From: CAVZYN01 sp963779515
GTDB taxonomy: Bacteria > Pseudomonadota > Alphaproteobacteria > Rhizobiales > Hyphomicrobiaceae
Reading direction: 5' to 3'
Assembly (NCBI GenBank): GCA_963779515.1
Contig: CAVZYN010000018.1
Coordinates: forward strand, 310,001-374,000
DNA length: 64,000 nucleotides
This document shows positions 51,138 through 59,814 of this stretch, in pieces (position 1 is the stretch's first letter; every line of letters begins with the position of its first letter). The notes below the pieces were generated by a model that worked only from the letters and a program-made list of their open reading frames with translations, did no database searches and was not told the DNA's origin. Made by a program: the position numbers and the translations under genes.

Positions 51138-52577
51138 TCAGATCTGGCGCGTCACGCGGTGCAACAGCTGATCCAGCAGCTTCAGCGCAAGATCGATCTC
51201 GGCGATGCTCATGTGCAGGTTCGGCGCAAGCGTCACGACGTTTTTATAGTAGCCGCCGATATCGAGCACGATGCCGTACTTCTTTCCGCCAACGTCCAGA
51301 TCGCCCTTCAGCGATTCATCCACCATCCGGTCGACGATCGCCTTCGACGGTGTGAAGCTGTCGTGCGGCTCGCAGATCTCCATCCTGAGCGCCATGCCGA
51401 TCCCGTCGACGTCGCCGATCACCTTGTGGCGCGATTTGAGATCTTTCAGGCCCGCGAGGAAATAGGCGCCCTTTTCGCGCGTCATCGTCTCGTAGTCGGT
51501 CTCCGACATCATCTTCATCGCTTCGAGTGCGACGCCTGTCCCCATCGGATTGGCGTTGAAGGTCGAATGCGTGGAGCCGACCGGGAATGTTTGCGGATTG
51601 ATCAGCTCTTCGCGCGCCCAGACGCCGGAGAGGGGATTGAGGCCGTTGGTGATCGCCTTGCCGAATACGATAACATCCGGCGTGACGCCGAAGTGCTCGA
51701 TCGACCAGAGTTTGCCCGCGCGATAGAACCCCATTTGGATCTCGTCATCGACGAGCAGGATCTTGCGCGCTTCAAGGATCTTCGCGAGCTTCTCGAAGTA
51801 ACCCGGCGGCGGCACGACATAGCCGCCGGTGCCTTGGATCGTCTCGATGTAGAATGCGGCATACTCGGAGACCCCGACTTTGGGGTCCCAGACGCCGTAG
51901 TATTCCGTGTCGAACAAGCGCGCGAACTGATCGACGCAGTAGAGGCCGCAGTCCTCGCGCTTCTTGCCGTAGGGGCAACGGAAGCAATAGGGGAACGGCA
52001 CGAATTGCGCACGTTCGCCGAAGTGGCCGTAGCGGCGGCGGTAGCGGTAAGATGAGGTAATGGCGGAGGCGCCGAGCGTGCGGCCGTGGTAACCGCCCTC
52101 GAAGGCGAACATCAGCGATTTGCCGTTCGTCGCGTTGCGCACCAGCTTCAGCGAATCTTCGATCGCCTGCGAGCCGCCAACGTTGAAATGCACGCGCCCC
52201 TTGACGCCGAATTTCTTTTCCGCATCGCGCGCGATCACCGTCGCAAGCTCGATCTTTTCGCGGTGCAGGTATTGCGAGGCGACTTGCGGCAGCGTGTCGA
52301 GTTGGCGGCGAACCGCATTGGCGAGACGCTCGTTCTTGTAGCCGAAGTTGACGGCTGAATACCACATTTGCAGGTCAAGGAACTCCCGGCCCTGCGCGTC
52401 GTACATGAACGAACCGTCGCAGTTGGTGAAGATCTTCGGGGGATCAGTGTAGTGCACCGTGTCGCCGTGCGAGCAATAGGTCGCCTCGAGGTCGAGGAGT
52501 TCGGCTTCGGACAGCGGCTGATCCCGATCGGCAACATTTGCGGCCGCGTCGTTGAGCCAGTTCATCGGGGTATCCAT
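51138..52577 (-). CDS. Class III (PLP) aminotransferase with Cys-rich insert
   Basis: 479 residues from ATG 52577. The PLP-binding signature is LLVDDEIQMGFYRAGKLWSI with the lysine in DVIVFGKAITNGLNPL, plus the phosphate-cup NVGGSQAIEDSLKLV. An insert at about residues 185-215 (FPYCFRCPYGKKREDCGLYC) carries four Cys spaced like a small metal site. The amine substrate is not known. An HAD phosphatase lies 27 bp upstream on the same strand, suggesting a joint pathway. Confidence 0.9.
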   Translation of the reverse strand: MDTPMNWLNDAAANVADRDQPLSEAELLDLEATYCSHGDTVHYTDPPKIFTNCDGSFMYDAQGREFLDLQMWYSAVNFGYKNERLANAVRRQLDTLPQVASQYLHREKIELATVIARDAEKKFGVKGRVHFNVGGSQAIEDSLKLVRNATNGKSLMFAFEGGYHGRTLGASAITSSYRYRRRYGHFGERAQFVPFPYCFRCPYGKKREDCGLYCVDQFARLFDTEYYGVWDPKVGVSEYAAFYIETIQGTGGYVVPPPGYFEKLAKILEARKILLVDDEIQMGFYRAGKLWSIEHFGVTPDVIVFGKAITNGLNPLSGVWAREELINPQTFPVGSTHSTFNANPMGTGVALEAMKMMSETDYETMTREKGAYFLAGLKDLKSRHKVIGDVDGIGMALRMEICEPHDSFTPSKAIVDRMVDESLKGDLDVGGKKYGIVLDIGGYYKNVVTLAPNLHMSIAEIDLALKLLDQLLHRVTRQI

Positions 52578-52603
52578 AGGTGTTCTCGAGTAGGCGTTGA
52601 CGG

Positions 52604-53314
52604 TTAGCGAGGGCCGCGAAAGCCGGCATGTCTGTGAACGGTGCTGGAAGGCTCGATGCGCGCGCTCTGGTCTTCGATCCAAGCAGACAGCAGGCGCGTC
52701 GCCTCGACAAACGTCGAAAATCCGAAGTAGGGCAGATTGGAGCGCTGGCAGTGATCGATCAGCGAGCTCTTTGCGAGCACGAGATCGGCTTCGCCGGCCA
52801 CGCAGAAATCGGACCGGCCGTCGCCGACGACCACGCGAACGTGCCCAGCATGGCGCGCCGCAAACTGGCATTTGCAGTTGCCGGAGAGTGCACGGCAATC
52901 GCCGCGAGCATGTGGAAAGGTAAGCCGCCAGCGATCGCCGCCCTGCCACTCCAGCCGGTTGGCGAAGTATGGCAGCGCCAACCCATGGCGCTTCAGCACT
53001 GCAGCCACGGTGCGATCAAGACCGTCGGACACGACGCTGACGCCAAATCCTTGCCCTGCGCAGAAGGCTGAGAATTCGGCAAATCCCGGATCGATGGCGA
53101 GGCTATCGACGAATGCGTCGAGCTGATCCGGTGTCGCGCGCACGAGATCGACTTGCCGCACCATGCACTCGCGCGAGCCGATGCGGCCGGCTTTCCATGC
53201 GGCCTCGATATCGAGCCACGCCGGATCAGCAAAACGCCCGAGCAAAGCGTCGGTCGTGTCGAGCGACGCGATCGTGCCGTCGAAGTCGACCAAGACATCA
53301 CACCCAATACGCAT
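52604..53314 (-). CDS. MtnX-like HAD-IB phosphatase
   Basis: 236 residues from ATG 53314 (a GTG 9 nt upstream is possible). HAD motifs: I, CDVLVDFDGTIASLDTTDAL; II, VSVVSDGLDRTV; IV, VVVGDGRSDFCVAGEADLVL. The MtnX-like class dephosphorylates small phosphorylated metabolites, for example in methionine salvage. It is the first gene of an apparent operon with the aminotransferase and esterase; no other mtn genes are in the window. Confidence 0.88.
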   Translation of the reverse strand: MRIGCDVLVDFDGTIASLDTTDALLGRFADPAWLDIEAAWKAGRIGSRECMVRQVDLVRATPDQLDAFVDSLAIDPGFAEFSAFCAGQGFGVSVVSDGLDRTVAAVLKRHGLALPYFANRLEWQGGDRWRLTFPHARGDCRALSGNCKCQFAARHAGHVRVVVGDGRSDFCVAGEADLVLAKSSLIDHCQRSNLPYFGFSTFVEATRLLSAWIEDQSARIEPSSTVHRHAGFRGPR

Positions 53315-53566
53315 ACGCTGCACGCAGTGCGATCCTTATGGCGCGAAAGACCAAATGTCCAAAACCACTGCAAGCTACCGATGCAATCCGGCTAAGGCGC
53401 TCACAACCAACGTTTTTCGTTAATAGATACGTCGCCGCTGGATGAAAGTTTCCGCACCGGTAGGCCCTTCCTCTGGCAAGTAGCGACCGCTGCGGTGAGC
53501 TGCCAGCCGGACACTTAGACGCATCACCGCAATATGAGCGGTCAGCGCGTTGATATTAATGAAATA

Positions 53567-54973
53567 TCACCGTTCGATCGGGGCGGTCACGTTGTCGCGA
53601 ACTTGAGTTTTGCGATCAATAACGGCAACAGCGGCATACACCGCCACGGCTGCGGACAATCCCAACAGGTAGGGGCACGGCAGCTCCATCAAAAACCGCG
53701 CCCACGCCCAAACACCAGCACCCGCCAGCAAGGCGCCAATGGCGCTCGCAGCGCCGCCAAAACTCGTGAAAAGCCCGAACATGACGACGACCACCGCACC
53801 GGCACTTCCGGCCGCCGAGGCAAGTTCGACCAATTCCCGAATCCGGCTGAACGAAAGCGCCAGCGCCAGCGCGATGAGGCTCATCGTCAGAACCGTCATG
53901 CGCACGACCGTCAGCCGCACGCTGGGCTCCATGTCGGGCGTCAGCCGCGTGATGATATTGTGTGACACCTGTGCTGCCGGCGCATGCAACGCGGCATGCA
54001 CCACCGACAGAATGGCCGAAACCATGGCGCCCGCGAAGATCGCGTACCACGCGCCCGGCAAGAATTTTTCCGCAAGCTTCGGCACGATCTGCTCCGGTTC
54101 GGCGAGGTCAGGAAGAATGCTCGGACCCACCAGCCCAAGAAACAGCGGCATGAACCCAACCGCCAAATACATCAGCCCGCCGGCAATCGTACCGCTGCGT
54201 GCAACCTGGGCCGACGACGCGCCGAGAAGCCGTGAGATCAGTTCCACGGCGACCAAGCTTCCGCAGATGGTGATCGCGATTTTCTCGATCGTCTCGAGGG
54301 TGCTGCTGTCCGCGCCACCGCCCCACGTCAACCGCTCGGCCGGCACCGCCGCAAGACCCGCGCCGATGCCGCCGACATGTGACGCGACGAGATACGTCAA
54401 CACCAGCAGCCCCAGGATCACCGCGATCCCCTGCACCACGTCCGTGATCGCGTCCGCCAGCAGCCCGCCGACGACCGAATACGCCGCCACCAGCGCCGCC
54501 GCCAACAGGATCGCGCCCTCAATTTCGATCGACGACGACGTCGAACTCAGGATTTGTCCGAACGCGCGGATCTGCGCCGCCGCCCAAAAGATCGACCCCG
54601 GCACCAGGACCACCACGAACAGTTTCTCAGCCGTTTCCGAATAGCGCTGCCGGATCACGTCGGCGTACGTCGTGGCCCCCGTCAGCCAGATCCGGGCGGC
54701 GAGCAATACGCCAACGGCCAGTACCGCGAGGCCATATCCGAACGGATCGATCCGCGAGCCGGACAGCCCGTTGCTATAAATCTCACCCGCTGAGGTGACG
54801 ATGGCCTCGGCGCCAAACCAGGTCGAGAACACTGAAAACGCAACCAGGCCAAAACCTAAGCTGCGCCCGGCGGTGATGTACTCGGTGTCGCTCGCCATCC
54901 GCCGCGAGACCCAGGCGCCGATCGCGAACTGGAGCAACACGTAGCCGAGCATCCCCCAAATGACGAAATCCAT
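53567..54973 (-). CDS. Sodium:solute symporter family permease
   Basis: 468 residues with about 12-13 membrane helices. Family segments are GRSLGFGLVAFSVFSTWFGA, DPFGYGLAVLAVGVLLAARI, YSVVGGLLADAITDVVQGIA and HAALHAPAAQVSHNIITRLT. It imports an organic solute with Na+; the substrate is unknown. The coding sequence is complete at both ends. Confidence 0.92.
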   Translation of the reverse strand: MDFVIWGMLGYVLLQFAIGAWVSRRMASDTEYITAGRSLGFGLVAFSVFSTWFGAEAIVTSAGEIYSNGLSGSRIDPFGYGLAVLAVGVLLAARIWLTGATTYADVIRQRYSETAEKLFVVVLVPGSIFWAAAQIRAFGQILSSTSSSIEIEGAILLAAALVAAYSVVGGLLADAITDVVQGIAVILGLLVLTYLVASHVGGIGAGLAAVPAERLTWGGGADSSTLETIEKIAITICGSLVAVELISRLLGASSAQVARSGTIAGGLMYLAVGFMPLFLGLVGPSILPDLAEPEQIVPKLAEKFLPGAWYAIFAGAMVSAILSVVHAALHAPAAQVSHNIITRLTPDMEPSVRLTVVRMTVLTMSLIALALALSFSRIRELVELASAAGSAGAVVVVMFGLFTSFGGAASAIGALLAGAGVWAWARFLMELPCPYLLGLSAAVAVYAAVAVIDRKTQVRDNVTAPIER

Positions 54974-55249
54974 GGCGGTGTCCCTTGCGACGAACTGACC
55001 GGAGTAATGCTCACAAACTATGTTACCGAACTCTTGGCCAAGCCACTCCGCGCGTCAATGGTGTGGAGGTTTTGGCCAGCCGCGAAGGTCCGCCTTGGTG
55101 TGCCCCAAATTCTGGTGTTTATGCTCAGAGCAAGTCCAGGTCGGCCAGCAATGGCCTCGGCATGCTGCTGCCCAGAATGCTCGAAATACGGGTGCGGTCA
55201 GCCGCACGACAACCAAGGCTCCGGTAAGACGCCGGGCGACGCGAGGCCA

Positions 55250-57103
55250 ATGGTGACCAAAGTCGTGAACAGCCTGCGCGCCCTCGCGCGCCGAACGATC
55301 GCAACTGTTACCGCCGCGGCGGTCCTGACCGGCCAGCTCGGACTTGCAACGCCGTCGTCAGCCACCGCCATCACCCGCGCCGAATACGAAGCCTGCCAAG
55401 CCCGCGACGAGCACGGCTTTCGCGCCGCAATCGACAAACTGACATTGAAGGGCCTCGAGACCGGCGTTGTCGGCATCGACTTCAGGGCCGTGGTCGCCGA
55501 GGAATGGCGCAAAACGCGCGTCGACGACGTCCTCGATCGGCAGGTCGACAAGGCGATCGAAGAAGTCCGCGACGAATCCAGCTGGTCCAAGCTCGTCGCC
55601 TCGCTTGCGTCCAAGGACAAGGCGCAGGAACTCGCCGTTGCCGTAACCGAGCGCGTCTATAAATCCGAACAGCTGAAAATCGCCCTCGAAAATCTCGCGA
55701 CCGGCGTCGGCAAATCGGTCGCAAAACGCATTGAACTGGCGACGCTCGACACCGCTGAGCCGGCCATGCAGTGCATGCAAGCCTTCCTCGGCCAGCGCTT
55801 CGGCTCGACCGTCGCACGTGCCGTCGCCCAGGATGCGGGCAAGGAATACACCGTCGATCCTGCCCGCGCCGGTGCCAATATCTCAACCGGCCAAGTGCTG
55901 GTGGAAGGCGGCGAAGGCATCGCAGGCGCCGTAGTTCTGATGGTGCGCCGTCAGCTGTCCAACATGGCGGCGCGCGTTGGCCAGCGCCTCGTCGGCTCGG
56001 TACTGAGCCGCTTGGTATCGGTCGTCGCCGGCGGCGTCGGCCTCGTGCTGATCGCCAAGGACATCTGGGATTTCCGTCACGGCGTGCTGCCGATCATCGC
56101 CAGTGAAATGAAAGCGCCCTCGACCAAGGACAAGGTGCGCGAAGAACTCGCCAAGGGCATCGGCGAACAGATCGGCGAAAATCTCAAGGACATCAGCGGG
56201 CGCACTGCCGACCGCGTCGTCGAGATCTGGCAGGATTTCCGCCGCGCTCATGCCGTTGTACTCAATCTGTCCGAACGCGAGCCGCGCTTCCGCGAATATC
56301 TCGATCTCGTCAAGCCCGAACAGTTGGCGCGCCTCGACGAAGTCGTGTCCCTCGTGGTCGCAGGCGAAGGCGAACCGGCCGTCATGAAACGGCTCGAGAA
56401 CGGCACGCTCAATCGCGCGGTGACGCAATTGCAGCCGGCGGCGCTCGACATTGCGCGCGAAACCCGCTCCATCGAAACCGCCTTCCAGTGGACGGCCGTC
56501 GCGGGCTCGCAGATCGGCAAGGTCGTCGAACACGAAATCCACCGCCGCACCAAGCCCGACGCCTTTACATCGGCAAGCCTGCAGCGTCTCTTCTCCGTCG
56601 ACGACCGTCTGGCCGTGATGCGGCTCGCCGCCTTGAAGCCGGACATGCGCGAGCGCCTGTTCGAGTTGGATGGCGCCGAACTCAAGAGCCTCGCGCGCGC
56701 GCTGTCGGAATCTGAACTTGACAGCCTTGCCCGCTACCTGACCGGCCTCGAAAAATCCGCCGGCCAGCGCCTCCTCCGCGCAGTCGCGCAAACGCCATCG
56801 CAGATGCATGTCTTGGGCAATCCCACCGTGCGCGACGCCATCCTCGCCAGCCGCGACCAGGGCGCGGCCGTGGCCATGATGCTGAAGGCCTATACGGCGC
56901 CCGATCCGACCGTTTTCGTCGAGCATGCGACGTTGGCTTGGAACGGCCGCATCAGCCCGATCCTTTTGTGGGAAAAGCATTCGGTCGCCGTCGGCGCGAC
57001 GCTGTTCGCCGGTTTTGTCTTCTTCTTGTGGTTCTGGCGGCTTCTGTTTGGCCGGCGGCCCAAAGTCATCATCCAGCAGGCGCCAAAGGGTAAAGCGGCA
57101 TGA
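55250..57103 (+). CDS. Unknown 617-residue membrane-anchored protein
   Basis: Start ATG 55250 (GAGG just upstream) gives the leader VVNSLRALARRTIATVTAAA then VLTGQLGLATPSSATA, a signal or anchor. The rest is largely helical and charged, with a hydrophobic pair near residues 270-300 (VGSVLSRLVSVVAGGVGLVL) and a C-terminal membrane helix (VGATLFAGFVFFLWFWRLLF) followed by a basic tail. I recognise no domain. Its stop overlaps the start of a YbjQ-family gene (ATGA), so the two are translationally coupled. Confidence 0.8.
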   Translation: MVTKVVNSLRALARRTIATVTAAAVLTGQLGLATPSSATAITRAEYEACQARDEHGFRAAIDKLTLKGLETGVVGIDFRAVVAEEWRKTRVDDVLDRQVDKAIEEVRDESSWSKLVASLASKDKAQELAVAVTERVYKSEQLKIALENLATGVGKSVAKRIELATLDTAEPAMQCMQAFLGQRFGSTVARAVAQDAGKEYTVDPARAGANISTGQVLVEGGEGIAGAVVLMVRRQLSNMAARVGQRLVGSVLSRLVSVVAGGVGLVLIAKDIWDFRHGVLPIIASEMKAPSTKDKVREELAKGIGEQIGENLKDISGRTADRVVEIWQDFRRAHAVVLNLSEREPRFREYLDLVKPEQLARLDEVVSLVVAGEGEPAVMKRLENGTLNRAVTQLQPAALDIARETRSIETAFQWTAVAGSQIGKVVEHEIHRRTKPDAFTSASLQRLFSVDDRLAVMRLAALKPDMRERLFELDGAELKSLARALSESELDSLARYLTGLEKSAGQRLLRAVAQTPSQMHVLGNPTVRDAILASRDQGAAVAMMLKAYTAPDPTVFVEHATLAWNGRISPILLWEKHSVAVGATLFAGFVFFLWFWRLLFGRRPKVIIQQAPKGKAA

Positions 57104-57411
57104 AGCTCGTGACGACCGAGACGATCCCGGGTGTCGCGATCGAACAAGGCGAGATGATCTATGCCGTGGCCGTCAGCGGCGCCAATATCCTGAGAGATAT
57201 GCGCGAGGCGATCACAAATACCTTGGGCGGGCACATGACGCGGTACGAGACGTTGCTCGATCAGACCATCGCGCGGGTGCTCGAAACCCTGGCGGAGAAG
57301 GCGCGTGCCAAGGGCTATGACGGTGTCGTGGCTGTCCGATTGTCGCACCCCGTGATCACCGATGGCGCCGTCGAGGTCGTCGCCACCGGCACCGGCATCA
57401 AGTTTCTCTAG
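57100..57411 (+). CDS. YbjQ/UPF0145-family protein
   Basis: 103 residues. The start MKLVTTETIPGVAIEQGEMI, the core SGANILRDMREAITNTLGGH and the end AVEVVATGTGIKFL fit the pentamer-forming YbjQ fold (heavy-metal-binding domain of unknown role). It is coupled to the upstream 617-residue protein by a 4-bp overlap. In this window it has no paralogue. Confidence 0.88.
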   Translation: MKLVTTETIPGVAIEQGEMIYAVAVSGANILRDMREAITNTLGGHMTRYETLLDQTIARVLETLAEKARAKGYDGVVAVRLSHPVITDGAVEVVATGTGIKFL

Positions 57412-57501
57412 GCGTGCCGTCCCGGCCACCAAAAAGCGTCAAGCTGTCGCGCGGCAAGTGGTGGCCTGGAAGCCATACGACGGCGCGCTCATGATCGAGC
57501 G

Positions 57502-57633
57502 ATGGAACCGGAAGACGCTCCGACACAAAGAACCTTGCGCCGGCGTATTCGCATGTCGTCGCGCGAACTCGCGATTGCCGTGGTATTGACCGTGGCGGCA
57601 ATCGTGTTCCTGTTCACGACCCTCTCGCTGTAG
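57502..57633 (+). CDS. 43-residue single-pass membrane protein
   Basis: A short frame starts with ATG 57502 (GAGCG just upstream). The N-terminal part is basic (RTLRRRIRMSSRE) and is followed by one helix, LAIAVVLTVAAIVFLFTTLS. It follows the YbjQ gene by 90 bp on the same strand. Positive-inside and helix design look real, but without homologues this is tentative. Confidence 0.45.
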   Translation: MEPEDAPTQRTLRRRIRMSSRELAIAVVLTVAAIVFLFTTLSL

Positions 57634-57644
57634 CCGCCCGGCGA

Positions 57645-58424
57645 TCAAAGCGCGGTCCACCCGCCATCGATCGAGACATTCGTTCCCGTCACCGAGCGCG
57701 CGCCCTCGCTTGCGAGATAGACCGCGAGCGCGCCCACTTCGTCCACTTGAATGAATTTATTCGTCGGCTGCCGCGTCAGCACTTGCCGCTTCGCCTGCTC
57801 CTCGGAAATGTTCTGTGACTTCGCGAGGTCGGGAATTTGCTTCTCGACCAGCGGCGTCCACACGAATCCGGGCGAGATCGCGTTGCAGGTGATGTTCTGC
57901 TCCGCGACCTCCAAAGCGACGACTTTGGTCAGCCCCGCGAGGCCGTGCTTGGCCGCCACGTACGCCGCCTTGTAGGGCGACGCCGTCAGCGAGTGCGCGG
58001 AGCAGACGTTGATGATCCGGCCCCACTTGCGCGCCTTCATGCCGGGCAGTGCCGCGCGAATGGTGTGAAATGACGATGAGAGATTGATCGCCAGCACCGC
58101 GTCCCACTTCTCGATCGGAAACTCATCCACCGGCGCCACGTGTTGAATGCCCGCGTTATTGACCAAGATGTCGAGGCTGCCGAAATCCGTCTCCGCCTTC
58201 TCGATCATCGCCGCGATCTGATTGTGCCGCAGCATGTCGGCCATCCCGAAGGCTACCCGCGTCCCATGCTTACCGACGTCACGGACGATCTTTTCGATCT
58301 CCTGCTCCGTCGCCAAGCCATTGACGACGACATTGGCGCCGGCCTGCGCCAGTGCATGCGCGATGGCGAGGCCGATTCCGGACGTCGAGCCGGTGACAAG
58401 GGCGGTCTTGCCTCTGAGTTGCAT
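57645..58424 (-). CDS. 3-hydroxybutyrate dehydrogenase-like SDR
   Basis: 259 residues from ATG 58424. Rossmann motif ALVTGSTSGIGLAIAHALAQ, NNAGI, active-site Ser in INVCSAHSL and YVAAK with Tyr/Lys. The C-terminal region (TRQPTNKFIQVDEVGALAVY, VSIDGGWTAL) matches D-3-hydroxybutyrate dehydrogenases, which oxidise the monomer of polyhydroxybutyrate to acetoacetate. Other SDR substrates cannot be excluded. Confidence 0.85.
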   Translation of the reverse strand: MQLRGKTALVTGSTSGIGLAIAHALAQAGANVVVNGLATEQEIEKIVRDVGKHGTRVAFGMADMLRHNQIAAMIEKAETDFGSLDILVNNAGIQHVAPVDEFPIEKWDAVLAINLSSSFHTIRAALPGMKARKWGRIINVCSAHSLTASPYKAAYVAAKHGLAGLTKVVALEVAEQNITCNAISPGFVWTPLVEKQIPDLAKSQNISEEQAKRQVLTRQPTNKFIQVDEVGALAVYLASEGARSVTGTNVSIDGGWTAL

Positions 58425-58598
58425 GGGGGCGGCCTCGCGATTGGATGACATGTGGCGGCTTTTTCGGTCGAATGCAGCCGCGAGGCAAGCGGTCTCACGG
58501 CTTTTCACATGTTCGTGTCGATGAATTTCAGTCATCGCCTGAAGCGAGCACGTGAAGATATGGTCGGCGCGTCAGTTCTCGACCCCATTGGAGCCATC

Positions 58599-59048
58599 AT
58601 GATCCGCATTCTCGTCGCCGCGCTGTTCGTCCTCGCCGCACCGGTTGTCAACGCGCAAGAACCTGGCCTCGTTGTCAAGGAAAGCAAGGTCTCCGTAAAA
58701 GAGACGCTCGACGCCATGACCAAGGCGCTGGAAGAAAAAGGCATCAAGGTCGCGCTCCGCGTCGATCATGCGGCCGCGGCAAAGGCGGCCGGCATGGAGA
58801 TGCCGGCAACCGAGGTGATCATGTTCGGCAATCCGCGCCTCGGCACACCGCTGATGCTCGCTAATCCGCATATTGCGATCGATCTGCCGATGAAGGCTGT
58901 CGCGTGGCAGGACAAGGCCGGCAAAACCTGGGTCGGCTATACGCCGCCAGACGCGCTGAAGGCGCGCTATGGCATCAAGGACAAGGACGAGGTCTTCAAG
59001 ACCATGACCGGCGCGCTCGAAGCCTTCACGTCGGCTGCGGTGAAGTAA
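58599..59048 (+). CDS. Secreted DUF302-family protein
   Basis: 149 residues from ATG 58599 (GGAGCCATC upstream). Signal IRILVAALFVLAAPVVNAQ. The DUF302 core reads VKETLDAMTKALEEKGIKVA, TEVIMFGNPRLGTPLMLANP and MKAVAWQDKAGKTWVGYTPP. The fold is known from periplasmic proteins of unclear role. Divergent from the SDR gene. Confidence 0.9.
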   Translation: MIRILVAALFVLAAPVVNAQEPGLVVKESKVSVKETLDAMTKALEEKGIKVALRVDHAAAAKAAGMEMPATEVIMFGNPRLGTPLMLANPHIAIDLPMKAVAWQDKAGKTWVGYTPPDALKARYGIKDKDEVFKTMTGALEAFTSAAVK

Positions 59049-59086
59049 AGCCGTCGGTCTTATTGGTATTGCGCCCAAAATGGGAA

Positions 59087-59105
59087 CATGCTAATAAAAA
59101 GCATG
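59087..59105 (+). promoter_or_regulatory. Inverted repeat at the toxin start
   Basis: CATGCT (59087-59092) and AGCATG (59100-59105) form a 6-bp inverted repeat overlapping the toxin start codon. It could be an operator for autoregulation by the toxin-antitoxin complex. Confidence 0.4.
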
Positions 59106-59426
59106 CGTGTCATTGCTCGGCGCACCCTTAGAGAGTTCGTTGATGCCGCCATGGGGCAACGAGATCACGCAGCACTAAAGGCAGCGATCGAAGCTTGGTT
59201 TGGCGAGGTCGCTAAGGCGCGATGGTCGCGTATGGCCGATGTAAAGAGACTTTACGCGACGGCGAGCGTGGTGTCCGCTGATCGCGTTGTCTTCAATATC
59301 AAAGGCAACAGCTATCGATTGGTGGCCGCGATTGATTTTGAGAAGTCGATCGTATTCATCAAGTGGATAGGTACACATGCCGAATACGACAAGCTTGACG
59401 TGAAAACGGTGCGCTATGGCAGGTGA
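59103..59426 (+). CDS. HigB-family toxin of a type II toxin-antitoxin pair
   Basis: 107 residues from ATG 59103; an in-frame ATG 15 nt upstream is possible, but MRVIARRTLREF is the normal HigB opening. RLYATASVVSADRVVFNIKG and IVFIKWIGTHAEYDKLD are typical of mRNA interferases of the RelE/HigB fold, which cut mRNA on the ribosome. The gene overlaps the antitoxin by 11 bp. It is a standard toxin-first HigBA layout. Confidence 0.88.
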   Translation: MRVIARRTLREFVDAAMGQRDHAALKAAIEAWFGEVAKARWSRMADVKRLYATASVVSADRVVFNIKGNSYRLVAAIDFEKSIVFIKWIGTHAEYDKLDVKTVRYGR

Positions 59427-59814
59427 CATCCGGCCGATCCGGAACAGCAAGGATTATGAGGCAGCCCTCGCGGAAGTCGAGCAGCTATGGGGTGCCAAGT
59501 TTGGCACCCCCCGCGGTGACCGGTTGGATGTGCTTGCCACTTTGATCGAGGCCTACGAGGAAGAGCATTTCCAAATCGACGCACCCGACCCCGTCGAGGC
59601 CATCAAATTCAGGATGGAGCAGCAAGGCCTCACCCGTAAAGATCTGGAGCCGGTCATCGGTTCGCGAACGCGCGTCTCAGAAGTGCTCGGTCGCAAGCGC
59701 GCACTGTCGATCGGTATGATCCGACGGTTACATGATACGCTTGGAATCCCCGCTGAAGTCTTGATCCGACCATCGTATATTCGCAGATCACGCGCCGTAT
59801 CCTCCAAACCTTGA
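59416..59814 (+). CDS. HigA-family antitoxin (COG5499-type helix-turn-helix)
   Basis: 132 residues. The start MAGDIRPIRNSKDYEAALAE and core PDPVEAIKFRMEQQGLTRKD, LEPVIGSRTRVSEVLGRKRA, LSIGMIRRLHDTLGIPAEVL match COG5499 antitoxins with an HTH at about residues 70-115. It binds the toxin and probably represses the operon. A near-perfect 22-nt hairpin (59489-59510) lies inside its coding region. Confidence 0.9.
   Translation: MAGDIRPIRNSKDYEAALAEVEQLWGAKFGTPRGDRLDVLATLIEAYEEEHFQIDAPDPVEAIKFRMEQQGLTRKDLEPVIGSRTRVSEVLGRKRALSIGMIRRLHDTLGIPAEVLIRPSYIRRSRAVSSKP
59489..59510 (+). other. Hairpin inside the antitoxin coding sequence
   Basis: GGGGTGCCAA-GT-TTGGCACCCC, a 10-bp perfect stem with a 2-nt core, about 75 nt after the antitoxin start. 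It could reduce antitoxin translation or stop transcription in part; there is no T run after it. Confidence 0.5.
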
